Of a DNA stretch of 64,000 nucleotides, positions 46,701-57,100 are shown in pieces (the first letter of the stretch is position 1; every line of letters starts with the position of its first letter). The stretch is from Gonapodya sp. JEL0774 (Eukaryota > Monoblepharomycota > Monoblepharidomycetes > Monoblepharidales > Gonapodyaceae), in contig JADIIX010000003.1 of assembly GCA_027604505.1 (NCBI GenBank), positions 306,176 to 370,175 on the forward strand, written 5' to 3'. The notes under the pieces are model-generated. The model was not told the origin of the DNA. It was given only the letters and a program-made list of their open reading frames with translations, and ran no database searches. The translations under genes and the position numbers were made by a program.

Positions 46701-47879
46701 GTTGAAAATCCTCGACAGGAAGCTCAAACCTCGCAAGGCTTTGCTTCCCGGGCGCTCCCGCTTCTTCAACCGTTGAAACCAGACGTCTAGGATGGTTGGC
46801 CACAAGTGTCCACATCCATGATGTGTTCACCATCTTGCCGAATCCCCCAGCCGCAAACGGTTGGGAGATCGGCCAAAACCCAGCCGAAAGTCCCGGCAGT
46901 GGTGCTTGCTCAGCCGCATCCGTGACACAACAAAAGGTGGACTGCGACCAATCCAGCATACAGCATATCAACATCTCCGGCAAACTCTCCCACAATCGCA
47001 ATCCTCCCCCCCTGCCCGCGCCCCCCCCCCCTCCCAACGCACAGCCTTCCCACCCACTAAACCATGTCAGTTATGTGACACCGGTAGTGTAGCCACTGTT
47101 CCGACTTTAAGTATCCACGTATTTTGTTGTTGCCCTCGGAGGAACAGTCCCCATCCCAATTGCTGAGCTGTGGTGACATCCCCGCCGACTGCTGCTGACT
47201 GAGACAGACAGTCACGATGGACGTATTCTCTTCCCTGTTGCTTCGCATCCAATTCTCTTTGCTACTCACCCAAAGATCAAGTGCTTTTATGAAGAGTCCC
47301 ATAAACTTGACGATGTTGGGGTGCAAACAGTCTCGGAGAATCTCCATCTCAAGCAAGGTCTCACGGAGTTCCTCCTCCTTGAGCTCGACGACCTTGACGG
47401 CGGTGGTTTCATTGGACGATGTGAGGCGTGCCTAGACATTCCAAGGAACACAATGTCCAGGCAAACAAGTATCGAGAGATCAAGAGAGAGATAATTGTGG
47501 GTAATGTATTTCGTCCATGGAATTGAATCGCTCCCGGGGGAACTGTTCAACTCACCTTGTAAACCTGTGAGATATCAGGGAAGGCGGCATGCCCACAAGA
47601 AACACGGAAGCCGCGTTCGAGTTCAAAGCGAACGGATGTCCAATCATCAGATTACAAATACATCCGTCGGACTCGCCGGGGAATCAGGGTCCCACACCAA
47701 CCCCCCGTCCTCAGTCGGTTCGGGAAGCTCTCACGTTTCCATAATTTCCCTTTCCAATAACCTCGAGCAGTTCCACCTTCCCTTTGGGCCCCGGGATTTG
47801 GAGCAGAATCGGAAACTTCTTCGCGAACCTCATAAGGGCCGCAGTGCTGTCTCCCCCTGGACGAGACATGGCTTAGATG
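43724..47879 (-). CDS. STE20/GCK-family Ser/Thr kinase with C-terminal CNH domain (MAP4K-like)
   Basis: A germinal-centre-type kinase. Exon 1 runs MSRPGGDSTAALMRFAKKFP to the Gly-loop VIGKGNYGN, which splices to ARLTSSNETTAVKVVELKEE (catalytic Lys in VKVV). Next EILRDCLHPNIVKFMGLFIK, then DLW joined across a 706-nt intron to ICMEFCGGGALDSIYR. Later exons give PLTEAVISVILYETLK, GLDYLHTKTHTIHRDIKAGN, GEVKLGDFGVSAKLKQAGD and YWMAPEVIACEP. Then ADIWSIGITAIEIAEKNPP and, after a 170-nt intron, CLIRDPKARPSAAQLLNHEF. A proline-rich, acidic linker follows. The C-terminal 440 residues form a CNH domain (PFFVFGTEKGLYVIDTTQP, FRQICVLEDYGVMLALSGRN, HYVAAVCSETVEVALWKTG). All kinase motifs are intact. GCK/MAP4K enzymes feed JNK/MAPK or morphogenesis pathways. 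Confidence 0.9.
46564..47269 (-). other. Outsized 706-nt intron in the GCK kinase gene
   Basis: Flanked by a GTGAGT donor after DLW and a TGGAAACAG acceptor before ICMEFC. Kinase-family conservation requires these exons to be adjacent. Other introns in this window are mostly 50-170 nt. The intron includes a C-run near 47010-47035 and a spurious open frame. Confidence 0.75.
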
Positions 47880-48441
47880 TGGACGTCGGGAGACGGGGTG
47901 AGAGAAGCGGGACTGCGGGTTTAATAGGTGACTTGATGGAGATTGTAAGAGATTATCCTTTCCTTGGGTCGATTGCCGCACAGTGATTTGCGTGAGTCGC
48001 CGAGGTGAGACTGATTCAATCACGAGGTGACCTGGGAGCAGTGTGTGTGTTCAGGTTGAGTGCGCCGCACCACGGCCTCAGTCTTGGCTCACCAACAAGA
48101 ATTCACGAAGAATGCAGAAGGCGTGCCCTTGACCACGCACTTGTGCAGACGTTCGTATTGCACTTTATTTGGGGATGACAGAGTATTCGAATGGAAACCG
48201 CAAGTGTTGCAGCCTTCACAGCTAGGAAACTAATCTACACCGTATGTACCTACAAGAGAATTAAGAATGTTTGAAGGCTTCATCAGGTCGAAGTGTCTGA
48301 AGTTGTCTGCCTGTTCGGGGACAGCACCCAATTGGCAAAGCAACGCAAAAACTACACGAAGATCATTGCTCATTGTGCTCATTTTGATTTATGATAATTG
48401 AAACATACGACACCGCATGTCTGCAGCTTCGTATTCCCTTT
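47880..48441. other. Intergenic region
   Basis: Lies between the start of the kinase gene and the 3' end of the small membrane protein gene, both on the minus strand. It should hold the kinase promoter. No gene is supported. Confidence 0.5.
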
Positions 48442-48909
48442 TCATTGCTCTTGCACCGCATCTGATCTCCCAAGGCCTCTCCTTGAGAGCCCCAGAGAGC
48501 TCACCCCAGGGGAGCTCTTCACAGAGGAGGGAGAAAGGAGGGTCGCTGAAGCTAGAGCAGCTGATCCGGGAGCAATGGTGGAGGAGGTGGCAGGAGAATT
48601 GTGTTTTGGACGTTGTGAGTTGCCATTGGAATTATCTGGGGGTGTTTCAAAGATTTCTTTTTGAGTCGCAAGAACTTCCAATCTTCGTTTGCCGACAAAT
48701 TTTTCCACTGCGACTCGTTCGGCCAAGGTGAGGAACTCGAAATGCAACTCGCCCTCCTTCTGTGGGCGATGTAGTTTGGTCGGATGACCAGCAGCCACGT
48801 CGAAGTAGGCCCACACAAAGATGATTGCAGCGATGGCGATAGACAGGATAATCGCAGATGAGAATATCGAGGTGACGATTGCGAGTTCCGTGTCTGACAG
48901 GAGAACCAT
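48442..48909 (-). CDS. Small single-pass membrane protein of unknown function
   Basis: An intronless 155-residue frame. The start MVLLSDTELAIVTSIFSSAI is followed by a strong transmembrane helix (IILSIAIAAIIFVWAYFDVA). Then comes a charged region (RPQKEGELHFEFLTLAERVA then VEKFVGKRRLEVLATQKEIF) likely to be helical, and a Ser/Pro/Ala-rich tail (SPSSVKSSPGVSSLGLS). No signal peptide cleavage site is evident, so it is probably a type III or tail-out membrane protein with a cytosolic C-terminus. I recognise no family. The ATG lies about 150 bp from the probable annexin start on the opposite strand, so the two may share a promoter. Confidence 0.6.
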   Translation of the reverse strand: MVLLSDTELAIVTSIFSSAIILSIAIAAIIFVWAYFDVAAGHPTKLHRPQKEGELHFEFLTLAERVAVEKFVGKRRLEVLATQKEIFETPPDNSNGNSQRPKHNSPATSSTIAPGSAALASATLLSPSSVKSSPGVSSLGLSRRGLGRSDAVQEQ

Positions 48910-49056
48910 ATGTTTCTACAGCACTGGGGATCACAATGGGGATCAGAACGCGTGAGGGCGCATCCATAACCGCTTTCGAGATAGCATCGTGTGTGCCATT
49001 ACTTACCCGAATATTTGAGAGTGGCGGTGGCGAGTTATGATGGTGATTATGACGAA

Positions 49057-50582
49057 ATGGGGATCCCATCAAGATCAACCCACAGCCTCATAGGTACATA
49101 TGAAGGAATTACAAATCCCCAAACACTCGCTCGACATCACATGCTCACACGAAGCGATTCTCACGCGCCGTATGCCGTCATCGACTCGTATTCATCATCG
49201 TCCAACTCAGGACTGGAAAACGGAAAATTGACAGTGCCGTTCAATGCCAATCAACTCGCAGAGGACTTATATGCAGCCATCAACTCAAATAAAAAAGACA
49301 CAGTCATCGACATTGTATGCAGACGACCCATCGAGGACGTCGAGGACATTGCCGTCGCTTTCCGACAAAAGTACCACGATTCCCCATCTCACTTCGTGAA
49401 AGCACATATGGGTGGTACCGATCGATATTTCTTGGCAGTGGTATCTGGCTGTGCTGTGGGGAGTATCCTGGAGTATGAGGCTAGGGCTCTTCGTGCAGCA
49501 AGTGAGTCTTTCTGTCAAATGCAAATGAGACTTGTTATGGGGTTGGGGTTGGAGGTGAGGATACAGCATTGAAGATTTGGAAAGACACAAGTGAAGTGAA
49601 TGATCGGAGGAGCGAGGGAGGAGTGTGAGCCGTGTACTGGTGATGGTGGTTGCTGGTCCTTGCCCACTTCCGTCCCTTCTGTGTTCAATTCCGCTGCGCA
49701 AGGTTTCTGACTCAATTATTCCTTTCTTTTCCACTTCTAGTGGAGGGCATTGGCTGCGATACAGATGCCCTCATCGAAATCCTTGTGGGCCGAACCGTAC
49801 AAGAAATTCGGGAGATAAAATCCGCCTTTCAACAGCTGTTCGGTCGAGCACTCGAAGTGGATCTACATAAGAACCTCCACGGAAGCACACGGCATTTCTT
49901 CGAAGCGTTGATGAACGTGGATCGCAAAATTGCCCCTCGGTCCCTAGATCCCGAAGCCGATGCACGTGCACTCTTCAACGCGGGTGAAGGTCGCCAGGGC
50001 AAGGACGACACCGTCTGGATCCGCATTTTGACAGAACGGCCCGATGAACATCTCCAGCGCGTTGTAGCTTTGTACCCGCAGCTTTTCCACTCAACAATCG
50101 AGAATGCGATACAAAAGGAGTTCAACGGAGAGATGCAGAGAGCACTACATATGCTTGTAGCGAGCCTGACGGATCGTGTCAATGAGATTGCCAGTGAGTG
50201 CTGCTTCTGGTTGCACTTCTCATAGGATCTTCGAGACGAATAGCCCACAAACTTCAATGTTTGCACGGTGTTTGACATGAATGACAGCATTATTTGAGAA
50301 GAGCATGAAGGGCTATGGTCTGAACGAGAGCAAGCTTATTCGCCTTGTTATCCGATTTCGGGCACCCGAATCCCGCGAGGCGATCAAGAAGTCGTACTCT
50401 CGAAAGTGAGTCCCATTTCCAGGATTAGGCGCTGTTAGTGTCACATCTCCGCGCTCAACTCACTCGACCACTCTCACGATGATACCCGCAGATACAACAA
50501 ATCACTCATTTCAAAGATTAAATCGGAGATATCTGGTGACTTTCGGCGAGCGGTGCTGGCGAGCTGGGGGGAACATGAATGA
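49057..50582 (+). CDS. Annexin family protein
   Basis: A calcium-dependent phospholipid-binding protein with four annexin repeats. Repeat 1: NQLAEDLYAAINSNKKDTVI then DIVCRRPIEDVEDIAVAFRQ. Repeat 2, after an intron ending near 49740: VEGIGCDTDALIEILVGRTV and QEIREIKSAFQQLFGR, with the GxGxD calcium loop and the ILxxRT motif. Repeat 3: ADARALFNAGEGRQGKDDTV then WIRILTERPDEHLQRVVALY. Repeat 4: ALFEKSMKGYGLNESKLIRL then VIRFRAPESREAIKKSYSRK. It ends ISGDFRRAVLASWGEHE. The repeat 4 loop is GYGLNESKL, so its calcium site is partly altered, and repeat 1 lacks the canonical loop. The N-terminal tail is uncertain; the first in-frame ATG is at 49057, and an unseen upstream exon is possible. Annexins act at membranes in trafficking and repair. 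Confidence 0.88.
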
Positions 50583-50856
50583 TCACAAGTGCTGAAACCG
50601 CAGAACGCTCTTACATACTACTGCCTTTGTATTGAGCCTTGAGTTGTTGTTTCATTATTTTCTTACATTGTTAGTCTCACGAATGTAGCAGTTACTCGTT
50701 TCTCTCTTTTGCAATCACAAAAGGGCACATGTTTGTATTGGTGGTGGATTCAACTTGCTCCCGAACTATTATTTCAAAGCACAATAAAGAACGCACACCA
50801 TAACTTCGCGCGCCATTTAATATTATTGAATGGTTCGACTGTCGTCCGATATCTCC

Positions 50857-53596
50857 TCATACTGGATACAGCTTCTTCACATCGTTCTGCGGAACAGTAA
50901 CGCAATGAGGATAAAGTCGATCGTGAGCCCAAGCTTCGCCGAGAACAAAACAAACAAACAAGGTAACTCACATAACATCCTCTACAGCACCCTTCTAAAA
51001 CGCCCCGACCTTCACTCACACCGGACCCATCCAGTCTCGCCGCCAGCTCAAACACCCTAGCGTCAGAATCGAGACGCTTAGAGCAGCGAGAGCACGAGAG
51101 GCAAGTGCGGTGCCAGCGAGTTGCGAGAGGTCCAGGTGTCTGGTGCACTCGAGTCAGTACCACAAAAGCACCAGCGCAGGATGAAGTATCAACACAGACC
51201 TCCTCCATCTGATACACCCTCTTTCCACATCCAGGGCAGACTGCCTGCTGAGCCAATTTTCTGAGCAATGTAGGTGAGGGAACTCCAGATGCCCCCGAGG
51301 TTGAAGAGGGTGGCCGTTCTGAGGGCATTGTGACCGAAATGGTCGCGGGGAGAGCGGCTGGAGCCGTGACGGGTGTGGATGGCAGAGAGGGGGTGGTGAT
51401 GATAGTTGCTGTGGAGCGAGATGGAGGTGGTGGCACCGGAAGCAATACTGCTTGTCGTGCCTGTGCAGCGGCAGCCTTTTTGGCACAGGGACGTAGTGTA
51501 TGAGTCTAGGTATCCTTCACAAATCACGTCTCTCATATCTGGGCTCTTGTTGCCTCACCTCGCCTTCTCTTTTCACACAATCCTCGCATACCACCTCCCC
51601 CTCATCGGCATCGGACTTGTACAACTGCGCCGACGCAAAACGCGCACCAGATTGGAGCGGCGTGCGGCACAAAGAGCAAGCAACTGGTGAAGAAAACAGG
51701 GAACAGATGGGAGCGTTGGCAATTGTCAAAAACTAGGGGAAGCCTTTGATTCCAACATCACAAGACTCACAGCACCACGCATGCCAAACTCGCTCGGCAC
51801 CTACTTCACCGGCCCTCGCAACTTTGTCACCCTTTTGTATGGGTTTTGAGCACTTGGGGCACGGCCCTTGTGGGGCTAATACCGATGATGGCACATGCTC
51901 TGGTGGAGGGGCAGATGTGGGTGTGGGGGCGGATGCCGGTGTGGGAACGAATGGAGGCGTCACGGGTGGGGAAGCCGCAGTCGATTTTAACGGAGCGAGT
52001 CCGACCCGAGATGTTGTGGCGTTTGAAGGTGGGGGCCCAGAAGAGCGGAGGACCGACAGTTGGGCTGCACGGCACTAATCGAGTGGATATTGAAGCATGA
52101 ACGAGGTTTCCGCAAATGGCAGGGCCTCGGTTGACTCCTGCTGTTTGTTGCACGTACAACTTGATCGAGCGACAGCTTATTCTCGCTGGTCTTTCCTTCT
52201 GTGACACTGAGAATCTACCCGACCTTGCGTCGTGGTACGCACGATCCCAGCACCCTGAATTTCACCCCACTTACCTCCACGTGACACGGTTCTCCGTCCA
52301 TACTGAGGGCTTGCTGAGCACCGGATTGAATAGTAAGACCGCACACGGCACAGGAGTCCCGTAAGGGAAGGAGGGTTGTAGGTTCTCGTGTGACAGCAGA
52401 TGTCTTCGTTGGAGGAAAACTGGGAACAGGTACAGTAGCAGTTGATGTGATACCATCACGACGAGGTAAAGCAGGCGAAAGTGCGGATGGCTTTGGAGGG
52501 GCAGCGGGTTTCAAACGGGAGGTGGGTGTAGTAGGTGAGGGACCTGTGGGGGAGCTGGGGTCGGCGGATAACGCAACCGAGGTGCCAGATGTGGGAGTGG
52601 TAATCAAACGTGCCACAGAAGATGGTGCTGTGCTCGATGGAATTACAGTTGGAAGCGACGGTCGCGGTGGGGCGGGGATTCCAATGTGAGAAGCGACAGC
52701 GGACGGGGTTGGGGTTGGGGTGGGCGCGGGCATGTTTACCCGAGAGAGAAGGCTTCCAGTCGGCGCTGTTGCGGGAGGTTCAGGGATAGGCATGGAGGCA
52801 CGGGAAGTGGCAGATTGTACCGGCGCTGATGGAGTAGGTTCGTTAAGGATCACAGGCTGCATCGCTGTCGAGGGAGGGGGCCCAGAACTACTGAAATGTA
52901 GTTGAGAGGGGAAGGCTTCTTGAAAGCAAGATTTGCAATAAGAGGTGCTGGATGCGGTGTTTGGCGGGCGGAGAGCTTGATCCGACTAGGTATAAGTTGA
53001 TTGGTAGAGAAGAAGGAAGCTGGATGAGCATGCGTCACGAACTGCGGTATGAGAAGACGGAGTTCGCTGGCAGACACGACCTAAATCAACACAACAATCC
53101 GAGCCTCCATCAGGATATCCAAGTGCTCTTCTGTACCACGGCTCCAACCAAAGCCATTCAAATTTCTTTCACTGATCCTTTCGTTGATAGTCACCATCAA
53201 TCCCTTCCCACACGCAATACACAGAACGGAGTCCTCTGCGGCGGGTAGTCCAAGCATCTCTCTGAACTCTGCGGCCATTCCCCGTCTATTTGAAGAAGAT
53301 GCGGAGGTAAGTTTGGCAAATGTGGAGGGAATATAGGCGTCAGAGACGGAGTGGGACGGACTGTTATTATTATGGTTCGAGGAGAGGCCAAGGTCGGTCT
53401 GATGGGTGACTGGGTGTACAACAGCCAACACCAGCGGGGAAAGGGTGATATTATACGACCATTTGAAGAATAGAATGATAATTTGAGTTCCATTGACTGA
53501 GAAATTGCCGCAATGACCATATTTTGTGTTCAGTTCCACGAACCCGTTGAAGTCCCATCCGCCTTCGCTTTCTCCCCACACTCTTGCGTGGGACAT
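50857..53596 (-). CDS. Multi-LIM-domain protein with long Pro/Thr/Ser-rich linkers
   Basis: At least four LIM-type zinc-binding segments can be seen in order on the minus strand. The first begins LPAAEDSVLCIACGKGL and seems to end SDQALRPPNTASSTSYCKSC plus FQE. A second begins LRDSCAVCGLTIQSGAQQAL. A third is GPCPKCSKPIQKGDKVAR with ERVWHAWCCESCDVGIKGF, continuing CSLCRTPLQSGARF and GEVVCEDCVK. The last is VCPGCGKRVYQMEEV, TRWHRTCLSCSRCSKRL and LEGCCRGCY. A final mini-exon probably adds NDVKKLYPV before a stop complementary to 50857-50859. Linkers are extremely rich in Pro, Thr, Ser and Ala. Fungal LIM proteins (for example paxillin-like Pxl1) organise actin and polarity. The first LIM domain and the start (ATG near 53596 or 53278) are only partly resolved. 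Identity as a LIM protein is secure; domain count is approximate. Confidence 0.72.
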
Positions 53597-54175
53597 CCAG
53601 AGCCGGGTACAATGTTGCCACAGTACTTGCAGAATCTGCCGCGTTACGATCAAGATGATGCACGAAAGTGATGAGGAAGAGAGCAGCGATCTCAGATTCA
53701 CAGCGGACAATCCCCATAAAAAGCTCTGTGGATTAATCCTAGCTCTGCGGATTAACTTACGGCATCGAGAAAGTTGAGCCTATCAGTTTTCGTTTTCGAG
53801 AAGAACTTCTAGTGAAGCACTGAGTCAGTTGACGAACAGAATGTGATATTTGCGGCCAATCCATTTTGCCGACACAGTAGTAATTCACCAACGAGACAGA
53901 GCCCCAGCAGTTTTGCACGTTCTACGGAAATGATTGAGCATGATGAAATTCCTGGGCATAAGAAGTCAAAAATGTTCAACTTTCGCTAAGAGACCTTCGT
54001 CCACTAATATGCTTCCTCCTTCTTCATAATTAAAGACTCGACTGCTCGTGTCTGATCAATCTGATCTACATGTCGTGGTTCACAGCGAAGGCGTCACAAG
54101 GCAACGAACAAGGCACCCTCGCCCGATCATTGATAACCATCGAGCAACAAGCCCTACACATTCCTGTATACTACG
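53597..54175. other. Divergent intergenic region
   Basis: Lies between the presumed starts of the LIM protein gene (-) and the RasGEF gene (+). No gene is supported. First exons of either neighbour may extend into it, since both N-termini are uncertain. Confidence 0.4.
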
Positions 54176-57100
54176 ATGGATTTTTCCGAAATTCAAAGCC
54201 ACCAGCAGCTATCGAATCGCTCGAGTGCTGGAGGGGGAGTCCGAGATTCACACGTTCTTCCACACATTGCCACTGCCAGAGTCACCGCGGACTATAAATC
54301 TCATGCTGCAAACTGTATTTCCTTAAAGGAGGGCTCGATTGTCTATGTTTACAACATGGATCCATCTGGATGGTGGGATGGAATGTGCAATTCTCGGAGA
54401 GGTTCGCTGTCAGTGCTTTTTTGAGGGAAGTCCTGTCGTCACCACTGTCAGATGGTTGCTAGGGTGGTTCCCGTCCGACTTTGTCACGCTGTTGGGCACG
54501 GCTTCTCCGGTGATTCATTCACCTGAGCAGGTTGGAGTGTGCGACCAACAGGAAGGGCTGAGTGGTGAGCAGGACTATTGGGAAACCACTACAACCTGTT
54601 GTGCTTTCAATTCTCTTCAATTCTCTCAAATTTAGGACAAAGCGATCGTAGTAGCACAGTGTTGCGGCCAGTGACACCACCTGTACCAGCGAAACCACCT
54701 CCAAATATGCCCAATGATCTTCACCTCATACAAGGTCCCCATATCATGTCACAAGAACCCCAAAGCTTCAAGGCCGAATCCCCAGAACTCGAGTCCCCTT
54801 CTTCTCTATCGACGGCGGCTACTCTTTGTGCATCGTCGAACACTGGAGGCACAAGTCCTCAGACGTCCCCCTTCGGCCGTTCTCCTCATTCGCAATACAC
54901 TCCCGGAAAAGAATCCCCAGGTCCAACTGTACGTTTGGTATCTCATTCGTGGGCCTGTATTGCACATATCTCCAATTTTACGATTGCAAATCGTAGTTGC
55001 CGACAGGCTGGCGCATCAAACGATCCACTTGCGATGGGAGAGAGTTTTACGTTAACACTCGTACGAACTTCACCACTTTCGAGAGAGACGAGGTGTTTCG
55101 ACTAGTGAGAGTCTGTTATCCTTGCTCTGACATTCAAGTCCGCTTTAAATGGGGCGACATTGGTAATTGTTAAGAACTTCTCGGAACTCGACACATTGCA
55201 AGGGCCTACGCCAAAACCATCGCGAGAAGTTTCGGAAAGAATTCCGGAGCAAGCTGAACTTACTGATGCCGTGAAAATGGTGAGCTCTCCTCTCGAAGCG
55301 AAATGTGGAGAGCTGCGGGGAGCCACACTTGTTTTCTTCCACAGGCAAGTGGCGGCAAGTCAAGCACACAAGGCAAATCTACTCTAGCAGTTTCTTCCAT
55401 TGCAAATTACATTAACGAATCTTCTAAGAATCTGGCGAACGTACAGCCAAATCCCAATCTTCAGGAGATTAACCCCACAAATGGAAGCCCAACTTACGAC
55501 TACCTTCTACGCACAGTAGTTCAACCAATCTCCGATCTCAATGAATCAACGAAGCTGGGCAAAAAGTCAAACTATCTTCGAGAAACCAACAGACTTGTTT
55601 GGGCAGTGCGCGACCTTCTTGCAGCATGCGATTCTCTCTCTCCGAAGTCTTCTCCCCAGCTTCAGGGTAACTCTCAGGTCCTCTCGAGTCATCAGGAATT
55701 GATGAGTGCAGTTGCAAAACTCACACTGGCTGCTAAAATTGCCGCCAGCGTTTGGCCCCCCCCAGATGCCGTTAACAAAATGAGAATGCAAGCAGGTCAG
55801 GTGCTATCCGCCGTCCGTCAGTTTGTCTCTTCTGCCTCACGAGTGATTCCCGAGACATCGCTTGTGACTCGCTCACTTGTTGTCGCGTCAGAGCTTTCAC
55901 CGTTTGACGTGGACGGGATTGACCTGTCGCCTATCGCACAAGTCGAATTTGCTGCCAAGCTGGACTCCATCAATGATTCGAGTCTTGCGAGCGCTATCTC
56001 TAGCGTTCAGGCGGCCGTCGCTTCTGGAAGTGTTTCCGATCTTGCACAGGCGATTCATGTTGCCGTCGACGTAATTGGAAGTCTTCTATCCGTTGTGGAG
56101 GAGATCGAAGCGTCCATCGCCAACTCCACCACACATACCGACTTTCGATCTTCTATGTCCATGATGATGAATGAGACATCACAAGCGAGGGATCAGTTGT
56201 ACGATCTTGCCAACCATCTCGTTTCCCTCGCTCGTCAAGCAGCGGATCCTTACTCCTTCTCTTCAGTCGACGTGAATACTGCTATACTGGAGGAATGTGA
56301 CATTGCCACGAGCCTCGTCGATAACGTTGTTCTCGGAACGAAAACAATGATAGATCAGATTGATGCGGTTTTGGAGAAAACTATGCAAGAGGAGGCGGAC
56401 TTTTTCGACAATAGTCAACAACAATCCAGACATCCTACGACAAAAGAAAGGGTGACAGGTGATTCTGAGACACCATGCGACACCGGCGGGGAAGGCTCGA
56501 TACGTTGCCGGACCGCAAATCACAAAAGAGATCTTTCGGTGCTTCATAAAGAATCGAAGTCGCTCACTGAACTTCTCGACACTCCTGTTGACTCATCTAA
56601 GGGAGGCGGAACACCCACACCACCAGTTGGCCTCGCGGCAGTGTCTCAATCCAAATCTACCAAGGTATCCTCAGGCACTTCTTCAAAGGAATCCACACTC
56701 TCTAGAAGCAAGGGGGCACAACTCGTAGCCACGCTGACTGCGCAAGGGGAACGGACGGCGGTGCCAACGAGTGACGAGCCCGGCAACAATCAACCTCCGA
56801 GCAAGACAGAAAATCTTTCAAACAATGCGGGAATAAGCCAATCGTCTGAGGCACTGACTTACGACTCCTTTTTTGGAAGCGAAGTCCAACCAACGAAAGG
56901 GACAAAACGGGTACGTTGCATTGTTATTCCGGCTCTCGCGAATACCAGCAACTCACCATTATCCATTGCAACCCACCACGCAAGGGTGGGAAAATGGCAA
57001 AATTTTTCGGTGACAATCCTTTGAGTGGCAGGGTGAGCTTGAGAATTACGTGAACGGAGGAGCGGTTTCCCTGCGTTTACTCTTCGTGTGCGCAGCTTCC

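Noticed and set aside
46510-47037. 175-codon minus-strand open frame inside the kinase gene
   Set aside because: Runs through the 706-nt intron and reads the next kinase exon in the wrong frame (ETDLYGILWRG instead of ICMEFCGGG).
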